Shown: positions 17,126-24,840 of the stretch, piece after piece
Layout: every line of letters starts with the position of its first letter
Numbering within the stretch: the first letter of the stretch is position 1
DNA from: CAUPWF01 sp963515125
Lineage (GTDB): Bacteria; Bacillota; Clostridia; Lachnospirales; Lachnospiraceae
Assembly (NCBI GenBank): GCA_052116865.1
Contig: JBQKKG010000009.1
Span: 106,585 to 170,584 of the forward strand
Reading direction: 5' to 3'
Length of the DNA: 64,000 nt
Position numbers and translations under genes: made by a program
The notes under the pieces: generated by a model
Database searches by the model: none
The model's input: only the letters and a program-made list of their open reading frames with translations
Told to the model about the DNA's origin: nothing

Positions 17126-18888
17126 TAGTGCAGTGTACCATTATCAAGTAACACTGTCTCTGGAAGTCCTAGCAGTTTATTATTTTCATTTATTACATCA
17201 TTGCTCCATTTTTTTGGAGCTGCTTTCACTTCAACGCCTGCCATTTTATTTTTCAGCATTTGAATTGCACGCGCTGCTACCTCTTTTGTTACGCAAGAGC
17301 AACCTGCAACATTATTTTCAAATCCACCCTTATCCATATTCTCTTCTACCATTGCTGTGGCATATTCATTTCCCACAACAAGCTGACCCTGATAAGCACA
17401 GAATGAAACACCTACTACAGGAATACCACGCTTCCCTGCTTGACCAATATGTTGAATAAAATCTATATGATTGTTACCAAAACCTTCTGTCGTAACAATA
17501 CATCCATCGATATCTAAAGCTTCTAGTGTGGTTCCAAGGCGTTCTGATACCCAAAGTTTTTCATCATTTACCTGTGGTGATCCTACACATACCACCCCAA
17601 TCAAATCAATCTCTGAGTCAGTAGCAAGTCCTTCTACAAGTGGTTCACGTATGTAATGACGTGTCATTTCTTTGGTTGCTGGTCCAATACATGTTAATGC
17701 ATGAATAGATCCATCACGCACTTGATTTGGTGTTAACATAATTGGTACATTGCAACAATCAACATTCTTTTGTCCACCCATGATACCACAAGGTTCTGTT
17801 GGGCAAAGTACATTATCATGCATCGCTCCTTGTCCCATAATTTCTTTCACAAGAACTACACGTGGATTCCCTTTACGACGAACATCTTCACAAACTTCTT
17901 CGCAAACTACTTCTCCATCGTATTTTTTCAATTCATTACGAACTGCCTGAATAATATAGTCCTGGCACTTGTGAGCTGCAAATGGACCTGGACGAGTCAT
18001 ACCCGTCAATCTTTTTACTACAGCATGGCAACGTATAATGATATCATTTTCATCTGCACATCCTGGATGTCCAAAATACATCTTTTCATCCAAAAATCCT
18101 TCTGAAGAACCAAATTCATGTACTTGTACTCCATCTTCATCAACACCTGTCAGCATAAAGACAACACCATCAGCTACTTTTGTAATACCTGCTCCAAGCT
18201 CGCCTTCCACCTTTGTAGCAATTGGGCAAACATCCATAATAGTCTCTGTATAAATATGTCGTTGCTCTGGGCGAATGACGTCTAATATAATATTCTTACA
18301 CAATTCATCTTCTTTTAATGCTTTCTCAACAATATTTTTATCAATTACAATTTTTCCATCTTTAATAGATGTCTCAGTACCAATCTCTGCATCTGTAATC
18401 TTGATGTGTTGTTTTACTAGTGTACGAATCACTTTCTTTTCGCCTATTTCTTCTTTCAGTGTTGCTGGCACTCCTGCAATTGCTACACCTGTTGGAATGT
18501 CAAGGCTTAAACCTTCTAATTTGTCAATTTCTACATGAATCATTCCGTTACCTCCTGCACATGTATTTGCCACTGGTATTTCCCTTGTTTCTTTGACACT
18601 TTCCGGTATTTTTTCCGATACTTGGTCTGCAATTTTATTAACCCTATCCAATACATCCTTTGTAATTGGGGTTAATGCTTCCACATCTACCAGTGTTGTG
18701 CTCCCAAGCACTTGTTCAATGGTCAGTCCGTCATCGCTTAATGCCAATAGTCCCGCATCAATCATATCATCAAATAAACCTGGATCTTCGAGATCTGCTG
18801 GTCCAATGACTGTACCTTTCTGTCTTCTACAACAGAAAATAGCAGGGTCTTTTAAGTGTGTCTGAACTGTTTCTTGTGTGATAGACAT
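17125..18888 (-). CDS. prdA: D-proline reductase proprotein PrdA
   Basis: 587-aa proprotein of D-proline reductase. In this family it self-cleaves at a Thr-Cys bond, and Cys becomes the pyruvoyl group that binds proline. The matching site is Thr399-Cys400 (HALTCIGPATKE), giving predicted parts of about 43 and 20 kDa, close to the two PrdA subunits described in Clostridium sticklandii. Other marks: DVCPIATKVEG, FGSSEGF, LTPNQVRDG before the site, and GNNHIDF, AGCSCVTKE after it. AGGAGTGAT precedes the ATG. The 146-aa gene and prdB follow without a gap. Confidence 0.93.
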   Translation of the reverse strand: MSITQETVQTHLKDPAIFCCRRQKGTVIGPADLEDPGLFDDMIDAGLLALSDDGLTIEQVLGSTTLVDVEALTPITKDVLDRVNKIADQVSEKIPESVKETREIPVANTCAGGNGMIHVEIDKLEGLSLDIPTGVAIAGVPATLKEEIGEKKVIRTLVKQHIKITDAEIGTETSIKDGKIVIDKNIVEKALKEDELCKNIILDVIRPEQRHIYTETIMDVCPIATKVEGELGAGITKVADGVVFMLTGVDEDGVQVHEFGSSEGFLDEKMYFGHPGCADENDIIIRCHAVVKRLTGMTRPGPFAAHKCQDYIIQAVRNELKKYDGEVVCEEVCEDVRRKGNPRVVLVKEIMGQGAMHDNVLCPTEPCGIMGGQKNVDCCNVPIMLTPNQVRDGSIHALTCIGPATKEMTRHYIREPLVEGLATDSEIDLIGVVCVGSPQVNDEKLWVSERLGTTLEALDIDGCIVTTEGFGNNHIDFIQHIGQAGKRGIPVVGVSFCAYQGQLVVGNEYATAMVEENMDKGGFENNVAGCSCVTKEVAARAIQMLKNKMAGVEVKAAPKKWSNDVINENNKLLGLPETVLLDNGTLH

Positions 18889-18977
18889 AATATCACTCCT
18901 CCTTTTTCATATTTATCTCAACGTGCATGGTGTCAAAGTTGCACCATCACGAATAAGAACTGCTTCATACTATTTTT

Positions 18978-20282
18978 TTATTTATTTTCACCCTTAAATT
19001 TACGTATGAGTTTCATGTTAACTGCACGTAGTGCTCCATCAGTACAGTGATAAACCGGAAGATTTAACGCTGGTGCACAAGACATAACTGTATTAGAGCA
19101 GTCTGTGCAGTTACTAATTAATACTGCCTGTGCTCCTGCCTTCTTAAGTGCCATAACTTTACCAACCTGGCCTGGACATCTCCCAGGATTCTCACACTTT
19201 CTTGTATTTTTAACTTCAATGGCTTGTTTACAATATTCCACACCAACTACCTCCGAGCCCATGCTCTTTGCAAGTTCCTCTAGGCGGTTTTTATTTCCTC
19301 CACATGCACAAACAAGAAGTCCTAATTTTTCTGGTCCTTTCCAGAATTGCTCTGCCACTAGAATTCCACCAGTAGTCTTTACAATAGGACTGTCCAAAGA
19401 GGTGCGTGACCCTGTAAATGGTCCTCCCATTATAATTTCACCATAGTCATCTGTTGAAAATCCTCCAGCCTTTTCAATTACTTCTCCAACTGTCGTTCCT
19501 ATTGGGACATTAAAAAAGGTCTGAATTGCTGCTCCATTTATCTTTCCTGATACAGTCAAATCCTTATCAATCAATGGCTTTTTCTCATCTACAGCCTCTG
19601 TGATTCGATATGCCGTCTCTGCATTGATAATAATCGCATTGGCTTCCATCGGTAACGCCTCTACTGGTAATACTTTTCCAAGTATTTCCCGAACAATTGC
19701 TCGCTCTTCTCCCATTGGATACATATTGGGCAAGGCTTCTACTCTAATATTGGGCACATCTATTGCATGTTGTAATGCTTGCATTGCCTCTGGGTGAATC
19801 TCCTTAATAGCAATTGCCCCTTCTTTCGCATTGGTCATTTCCATCGCAATCTTCAGACCTCGAATGATTTTCTCTGGGCATGTTTGAATATACTCAATAT
19901 TGTGACTTAAAATGGGCTCACATTCCGCAGCATTTACAATTACGATACCGCCCGTTTTAAACTCTTTTGAAAGCTTCACATAGGTGGGAAATCCAGCTCC
20001 CCCCAGTCCAACAAGACCTGCTTCTTTTATTCGTTCTAGGGGCTCTTTAGATATAAGTTTTTCATAATCTTCCGATTGCTTTTTGTTGGCTTTGATTTTA
20101 ATATCTATAGCTGTTACTTCCTTTACCGTCCCTGTTACGCTTGCATGAATATTGGAACCCAATTTGCCCTCTGGACATTTAGCAATTAGTTGTCCTCTTT
20201 TTACCTTATCTCCCTTGTGAATCATTGGCTCACTAGGTGCTCCAATCCCCTGGCTCAGAAGTACACTGTAAACTTCCTGCAT
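18978..20282 (-). CDS. prdC: PrdC, RnfC-like electron-transfer protein of proline reductase
   Basis: 434-aa RnfC-like protein thought to pass electrons from NADH to PrdB. N-terminal barrel/lipoyl-like part (KGDKVKRGQLIAKCPEG), then the Rnf/Nuo-F-like core LVGLGGAGFPTYVKL and NAAECEPI. The C-terminal cysteine-rich part (CENPGRC, SNCTDCSNTVMSC) replaces the [4Fe-4S] modules of RnfC. PrdC of C. sticklandii is recalled as a selenoprotein; here only Cys codons are used. Start at 20282, directly after AAGGAGGTTT; an upstream in-frame codon would add 24 unlikely residues. First gene of prdC-A-146aa-B. Confidence 0.88.
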   Translation of the reverse strand: MQEVYSVLLSQGIGAPSEPMIHKGDKVKRGQLIAKCPEGKLGSNIHASVTGTVKEVTAIDIKIKANKKQSEDYEKLISKEPLERIKEAGLVGLGGAGFPTYVKLSKEFKTGGIVIVNAAECEPILSHNIEYIQTCPEKIIRGLKIAMEMTNAKEGAIAIKEIHPEAMQALQHAIDVPNIRVEALPNMYPMGEERAIVREILGKVLPVEALPMEANAIIINAETAYRITEAVDEKKPLIDKDLTVSGKINGAAIQTFFNVPIGTTVGEVIEKAGGFSTDDYGEIIMGGPFTGSRTSLDSPIVKTTGGILVAEQFWKGPEKLGLLVCACGGNKNRLEELAKSMGSEVVGVEYCKQAIEVKNTRKCENPGRCPGQVGKVMALKKAGAQAVLISNCTDCSNTVMSCAPALNLPVYHCTDGALRAVNMKLIRKFKGENK

Positions 20283-20345
20283 TTTTCGAAACCTCCTTCT
20301 TGCTTGTTGATTACTTTTATTTACTATTCTGTAACAGACCAAGCT

Positions 20346-20360
20346 ACCGACCACAGTCTG
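20346..20360 (-). promoter_or_regulatory. shared prd operator-like motif, copy 1 (prdC)
   Basis: Minus-strand CAGACTGTGGTCGGT, 12 bp downstream of the prdC -10 box. A 13/15 match occurs at the same place relative to the prdE-prdD-like promoter (21830-21844). Probable regulator site; the protein is unknown. Confidence 0.45.
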
Positions 20361-20372
20361 TACTTTTATAAA

Positions 20373-20400
20373 ATTATAACATACGTTAAAAAAAAATCAA
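20373..20400 (-). promoter_or_regulatory. promoter of the prdC-prdA-prdB operon
   Basis: TTGATT (20395-20400), 16-bp spacer, TATAAT (20373-20378) on the minus strand; start expected near 20366, 84 bp before the prdC ATG. No sigma-54 (-24/-12) element was seen. Confidence 0.6.
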
Positions 20401-20482
20401 TAGATTCTATTATCACTTTTTGCTTGATATATTTTGTATATATGGATTTTTTCTATATAGTTGTCAGACAATAAAAAAATCC

Positions 20483-20501
20483 CGTTGCTTTAATAGCAAC
20501 G
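20483..20501 (-). terminator. terminator of the prdE-prdD-like gene
   Basis: 7-bp stem CGTTGCT/AGCAACG (20483-20489 with 20495-20501) followed on the minus strand by GGGATTTTTTTATTG. It separates this gene from the prdC promoter, so the two are independent transcripts. Confidence 0.8.
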
Positions 20502-20536
20502 AGACTTTTTATATATGTTATCTTATGATAAATAAT

Positions 20537-21787
20537 TTACAAAAGTGAATGGATAGCCCCATCACGACACTGATTCGGCGTTAAATAAATTGGCATATTT
20601 TTAATATCCATCATTTGTCGAGAACCAAGGTATCCAGCCGGTTCATTCGGAAATAAGGACGAATCATACATATTTCCAAGTCCAGAAATCACCTTGATTA
20701 AAACCACTTTTTCTTTTCCATTTTTTTTCACATCAAAAAATTCTTCAACCCTGTACTTCATTTCCTCCACATTTTGCATTGCTCCACGAATCTCTTGGAC
20801 AATCATATCTGCTGCTGCATGAGCCGCCTGAATGCCTTCTGCCGTTCTTCCTTCCCCTTCTTCGAACAAAAAATCAATATGGAGAATACAATCCGTTGAC
20901 TTTGGAGTCCCTTCCTGATCAAATACAACCTGTTGGCTGAATATGCCTTCAGAAGATCCAATATTAGAAGGTTGGAATCCACTCCGATCCTCTACCCCTG
21001 TCAGCATAACTGTAACTCCTTCCAAAAGATGTGTAATCCCTTCTCCAATTCCTCCATGTACTTTGCAAGCAATAGGCGCATAATCTAAGTTAGAATTCAC
21101 GAAAAAATCATGTGTGTCTGGAGAAATAATATTGACGTGTATTTCCTTAATTCTAGCTTGCGTTGCTACTATTTCTTTTTCTATTCCCTTGCGGATAGTT
21201 AAGATACCCTCTTTTAAAGAAGTTAGAGACCCGAATCTAACTTCTGTTACTGGCACTGTCTTTCTCGTTAGTTTGCGAAGCAAAATATCTTTATCGGAAC
21301 CGGGTAAACATTTAGCTATATTTCCCTTTTTTTGCATCTTGTTCTTTAACAACGCGACTGCCTTAATTGCATCAAATTCTGTCAGGTTGTTTTGGCCAAC
21401 CACACAAGACTCATAGCCCGATTCACATTTATTAAAATCAATGACCGTATCCACATAGGAATTCGTGCAAACCATTCGGCCTTGCAGACCTATGTAACTT
21501 AGACCAATAGAAGGAATTCCTTTTATCCCTAATTGCTCTATTAGATTCACAAAGTCAATGTGATGATTTCCCCATCCATCAATAGCTACAATGGCACCAT
21601 CCGCCCTCATCCCTTCTGCTAAGAATCCAGCTCTTGTGGCTGTATATATCTTATCGTCACATATTTCTGACACACCATCTACAATAATCCCTAAAAATTC
21701 CAAATCTTTATCTGCAGACAACACTTTAGTTATTGGGCAGTTATAGTGATGCTTCGTTGTCATCTTTATACTTGGACCAAGCCCCAT
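20537..21787 (-). CDS. PrdA-related PrdE-PrdD fusion, permuted order
   Basis: 416-aa protein built from PrdA parts in reverse order. Residues 1-150 align with the PrdA segment after its cleavage site (GPATKEMTRHY... to ALLKNKM). Residues about 185-416 align with the segment before it and stop at LTPNQCRDGAIHSLL, which is exactly where PrdA continues into Thr-Cys. Met1-Gly2 replace Thr399-Cys400, so no pyruvoyl group can form. C. difficile and C. sticklandii carry small PrdA-like genes prdD and prdE; this looks like their fusion. Own promoter and terminator. Role unknown; non-catalytic partner or scaffold is a guess. AAGGAGG precedes the ATG. Confidence 0.82.
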   Translation of the reverse strand: MGLGPSIKMTTKHHYNCPITKVLSADKDLEFLGIIVDGVSEICDDKIYTATRAGFLAEGMRADGAIVAIDGWGNHHIDFVNLIEQLGIKGIPSIGLSYIGLQGRMVCTNSYVDTVIDFNKCESGYESCVVGQNNLTEFDAIKAVALLKNKMQKKGNIAKCLPGSDKDILLRKLTRKTVPVTEVRFGSLTSLKEGILTIRKGIEKEIVATQARIKEIHVNIISPDTHDFFVNSNLDYAPIACKVHGGIGEGITHLLEGVTVMLTGVEDRSGFQPSNIGSSEGIFSQQVVFDQEGTPKSTDCILHIDFLFEEGEGRTAEGIQAAHAAADMIVQEIRGAMQNVEEMKYRVEEFFDVKKNGKEKVVLIKVISGLGNMYDSSLFPNEPAGYLGSRQMMDIKNMPIYLTPNQCRDGAIHSLL

Positions 21788-21829
21788 AATACTTCCTCCT
21801 TATTAGATTGTATTAATTTTCAATTAGTC

Positions 21830-21844
21830 CAGACTATAGTCGGT
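21830..21844 (+). promoter_or_regulatory. shared prd operator-like motif, copy 2 (prdE-prdD-like gene)
   Basis: CAGACTATAGTCGGT (plus strand), with perfect palindromic core GACTATAGTC (21832-21841), 10 bp downstream of the -10 box. Matches copy 1 at 20346-20360 in 13 of 15 positions. Confidence 0.45.
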
Positions 21845-21854
21845 TGTATCATAT

Positions 21855-21883
21855 ATTATGTCAATTGTTCCCTCATATGTCAA
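21855..21883 (-). promoter_or_regulatory. promoter of the prdE-prdD-like gene
   Basis: TTGACA (21878-21883), 17-bp spacer, CATAAT (21855-21860) on the minus strand; consensus -35 box and spacing. Confidence 0.6.
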
Positions 21884-21907
21884 TAGATTTTAGTAACTAT
21901 AAATTTT

Positions 21908-22642
21908 TTAAAGACTAAAAAATCTAAGTGGCAGCTCCAGCCCATTCTCTTCTAACAGCATCTGATTAGAGAGAATTGCTTTTGTATCTCCATCACAAAT
22001 AATCTTCCCATTTGACATTAGAATGGTTCGATTACAAGTATCCCAAATAAAGTCTAAATCATGGGATGCGATGATTTTTAAATGGGAAAACTGATTTAAT
22101 ACATGTATTAAATTTCTACGATTTTTCGGATCCAAAGCACTGGATGGTTCATCCATCAAAATGATATCTGGTGTCATAGCTAAAATTGTTGCAATTGACA
22201 CTAACTTTTTTTCGCCTCCTGATAGACGATATATCTGCTTTTCACGTATATGTTCAATGTGCACCATCTCCAATGCACGCCGCACACGTCGTTCAACCTC
22301 TTCCTTTGGACATCCATAGTTATATGGTGCAAATGCCACATCTTCATAAACAGTTGACATAAAAAGCTGACTATCGGAGTCTTGAAACACATACCCTATC
22401 TTTTCTCTTATTTTAGGCAGCATACTCTTCTGTACCGGAATATCCTCAATTCGTATTACTCCTTCATAGTCTAAATGGAGGCCAACTAATAATTTTAATA
22501 ATGTAGACTTTCCCACTCCATTTGCTCCAACAATCCCTATGGTGTCATGTTCCTTTGCAGTAAATGTAATTTCTTTCAGTATTTGTTGCTCTTGATTATA
22601 AGCAAAATTTAGACCTTCCACATCAATATGAATATGACTCAT
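21908..22642 (-). CDS. ECF nickel/cobalt transporter ATPase (NikO/CbiO)
   Basis: 244-aa ABC ATPase of an energy-coupling-factor importer. Walker A GANGVGKSTL (about residues 40-49), Q-loop YVFQDSDSQLF, signature YRLSGGEKK, Walker B ILMDEPSSALD. The QDSDSQLF stretch is typical of CbiO/EcfA. It follows the T and S components directly and is the last gene of the operon. The hypA and hypB genes in the same operon point to nickel rather than cobalt. AGGAGGAAGT precedes the ATG. Confidence 0.9.
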   Translation of the reverse strand: MSHIHIDVEGLNFAYNQEQQILKEITFTAKEHDTIGIVGANGVGKSTLLKLLVGLHLDYEGVIRIEDIPVQKSMLPKIREKIGYVFQDSDSQLFMSTVYEDVAFAPYNYGCPKEEVERRVRRALEMVHIEHIREKQIYRLSGGEKKLVSIATILAMTPDIILMDEPSSALDPKNRRNLIHVLNQFSHLKIIASHDLDFIWDTCNRTILMSNGKIICDGDTKAILSNQMLLEENGLELPLRFFSL

Positions 22643-22650
22643 ACTTCCTC

Positions 22651-23451
22651 CTACATCACTATATTACCTACTAATTCTAACACGTTACCCCAGCGCAATA
22701 AGACAAATATCCCCAACCAGATTACAAGATAACAATAATCTTTTTTACCACAAGGCCTTTCCCTTTTCAGATAAAAGTCCCCTGAATATCCACGTAAACA
22801 CATACTTTCATAAAGGCTTTCTGCTCGATCCATACTTCGAAGCAACAATTGCCCTATCAATGTCCCCCACACGTTTACATGTATTCCCTTCTGATTAGGC
22901 GCACGCAAACTATAAGCCTCTGTGATACGCTCTGCTTCTTTTAGTAACACAGTGATATAGCGATATAACAACAAGACTTGTGTCACAAATAGCTTTGGCA
23001 AATGCATCAATCTCATGGCATAACATATGTTTTCAATGGTTGTCGTTGCTATGAATAAGTACGATGCCGAAACTGTTAAGATACCTTTTACCATGAGTGT
23101 TATCATAGAAATCATTCCACCCGATACAGGAATACCACATACGATCCATAGAATTTTTCTGTCAAAAAATGGATTTAAAATTCCTACTAAACAGACAACT
23201 GGAAGTACAATTCGTAATTTGTATAAGCTGTTTCTTACTGGGACTTCCCCCACAATAAACATTACAATTGGATACACACACATCCCTAGCAACCCTGTGA
23301 AACTATATTTTCCAAAAGATACTACCATGGTAATATAAACAACCGTAAGAACAAGTTTAACCAGTGGGTGTAATTTATTTACCCACTGGTCTTTTGTTGC
23401 CATATCATCTATGGAATAGATCTCTGAAAGTGCAATACTTATTTTACTCAT
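22651..23451 (-). CDS. ECF nickel/cobalt transporter transmembrane subunit (NikQ/CbiQ)
   Basis: 266-aa membrane T component. About five to six helices, and the cytoplasmic coupling motif MDRAESLYESMCLRGYSG (about residues 207-224), whose Ala-Arg-Gly-type helices bind the ATPase. The N-terminal KLHPLVKLVL is characteristic of CbiQ. Overlaps the S-component gene by 4 bp, so it is translationally coupled. Confidence 0.9.
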   Translation of the reverse strand: MSKISIALSEIYSIDDMATKDQWVNKLHPLVKLVLTVVYITMVVSFGKYSFTGLLGMCVYPIVMFIVGEVPVRNSLYKLRIVLPVVCLVGILNPFFDRKILWIVCGIPVSGGMISMITLMVKGILTVSASYLFIATTTIENICYAMRLMHLPKLFVTQVLLLYRYITVLLKEAERITEAYSLRAPNQKGIHVNVWGTLIGQLLLRSMDRAESLYESMCLRGYSGDFYLKRERPCGKKDYCYLVIWLGIFVLLRWGNVLELVGNIVM

Positions 23452-24449
23452 CTACTATAATTCTTTCTAAAAAATTTAAATAAATAACAACCTCCGATAC
23501 AGAGAATTACTACAGTAAGCCCTCCAACAATCCCTGAGACAGAAGTCCCTATTACGGAATCTGAATTCTTAAATGTATAATCCGGTAAAATTGCCGTGGC
23601 TTCTTGTATTTTTTCCGCACTTTGGTATGCAACACCATTACTATCAACCTCTGTTGTTCCTGTTAGTTTCTCAATGGACCATTCTAACCCATCTGGATAA
23701 GAAGATGCTTTCAGCGAAAGTCCACCAGCAACCAAAACCGCTGCAACCGATAGTAAGATTAATGTTTGTTTGAAAGAGAATCTACCCTCCCGAGCTGTAC
23801 GCTCCTCTCCAATTCCCCATAATAACTCTGGTCTTGCTTCATACAAAAAGCATAAGACCGCCGCTGTAATTAGACCTTCTACAATCCCAATGGCCAGATG
23901 GATTGGCTGCATTGTCATTACAAATAGGGAAAATGGTAACTCCGTAATCCCGGACAACATAGTTTCTATAGTAACTGACAGGGCCCCCATCTGCAGCGTA
24001 ATGACACATCCCAAAATAGAAGCTACTATGATTTTAGTTTTTGATACTCCTCTTTTCATTATTGGTTTCCAAATGAAAAATGCTCCTATAAAGCAGCCAT
24101 ATACTGCCATATTCCAAATATTACAGCCAAGTGCTAGAATACCCCCATCAGCAAACATTAGACATTGAATCATCAATACTCCTACCATGGTTAGAAACCC
24201 TGCAAATGGTCCAAGTATTGCCGCCAGAAGCATTCCCCCACACAAGTGCCCGGAAGAACCCGTTCCTGGAATTGTAAAATTAATCATTTGCGTTGCAAAT
24301 ACAAATGCCCCCATAATTCCCATGACCGGTATCTTCTTTGGATCACTTTCTAATCTTACCTTTTTTATTGAATATCCTGATACGAACGCTGAACAGGCAT
24401 ACATCGTACCTGCAACTGCTGGTATCACTAAGGCATCCGCCATATGCAT
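23448..24449 (-). CDS. ECF nickel/cobalt substrate-specific subunit (NikM/CbiM fused to PDGLE domain)
   Basis: 333-aa S component. The start at 24449 gives the N-terminus MHMADAL, preserving the Met-His pair whose amino end ligands Ni/Co in NikM and CbiM; an upstream in-frame codon would bury it. AGGGAGAG lies before this ATG. The core has about six helices with FTIPGTGSSGHLCGG. The C-terminal part (about 235-333) is the NikN-like PDGLE domain (SYPDGLEW) ending in one helix. Nickel is favoured from hypA/hypB context. Confidence 0.88.
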   Translation of the reverse strand: MHMADALVIPAVAGTMYACSAFVSGYSIKKVRLESDPKKIPVMGIMGAFVFATQMINFTIPGTGSSGHLCGGMLLAAILGPFAGFLTMVGVLMIQCLMFADGGILALGCNIWNMAVYGCFIGAFFIWKPIMKRGVSKTKIIVASILGCVITLQMGALSVTIETMLSGITELPFSLFVMTMQPIHLAIGIVEGLITAAVLCFLYEARPELLWGIGEERTAREGRFSFKQTLILLSVAAVLVAGGLSLKASSYPDGLEWSIEKLTGTTEVDSNGVAYQSAEKIQEATAILPDYTFKNSDSVIGTSVSGIVGGLTVVILCIGGCYLFKFFRKNYSR

Positions 24450-24466
24450 ATGTATTCTCTCCCTTC

Positions 24467-24808
24467 TTAACAACAGACAATCTCTTTGATATTACATTCC
24501 CGCCCACTTAGTATTTCACGCTCATCGCTTCCACACTCTGGACAGACCCCATGATGTTCTATAAGATGAAATATAGCCTGACAGTTTTTACATCTGCCAT
24601 TTGCAGGAATTTTTTCGATTTCTAGCTTCGTATGTTCTAACATTGTACCGTCTACCGCAGCTGGATACACTGCATAAACGAACTTTGGTATTACTGGCGA
24701 TATTTCACCGATTTGTAGCACTAATTTATCAATTACCTGTACCTCTTGTTCTATGGCAATACGTTCCACCTGTTTTACAACCTCGATAATAATGCCCAAT
24801 TCATGCAA
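24467..24808 (-). CDS. hypA: nickel chaperone HypA
   Basis: 113-aa nickel metallochaperone. The start is placed at TTG 24808: this gives M-H-E-L-G, and HypA proteins bind nickel through the N-terminal amine, His2 and neighbouring residues; an upstream start would bury this site. GGTGGAGAG lies 3-5 bp before. The zinc motif is complete: CKNC (about residues 72-75) and CPEC (about 89-92). Operon partners are hypB and the ECF transporter. No hypCDEF genes are in the window, so the client may not be a [NiFe] hydrogenase. Confidence 0.9.
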   Translation of the reverse strand: MHELGIIIEVVKQVERIAIEQEVQVIDKLVLQIGEISPVIPKFVYAVYPAAVDGTMLEHTKLEIEKIPANGRCKNCQAIFHLIEHHGVCPECGSDEREILSGRECNIKEIVCC

Positions 24809-24840
24809 CTCTCTCCACCCACTTTCCACGATAGCGCCTT

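Noticed and set aside
20283..20475. Sigma-54 promoter for the prd operon, as expected for PrdR control
   Set aside because: No TGGCAC-N5-TTGC element found; a sigma-A type TTGATT-16-TATAAT promoter explains the start.
23445..24473. Cobalt as the certain substrate of the ECF transporter
   Set aside because: No cobalamin genes or riboswitch are nearby and hypA/hypB are in the same operon, so nickel is preferred, but this remains an inference.
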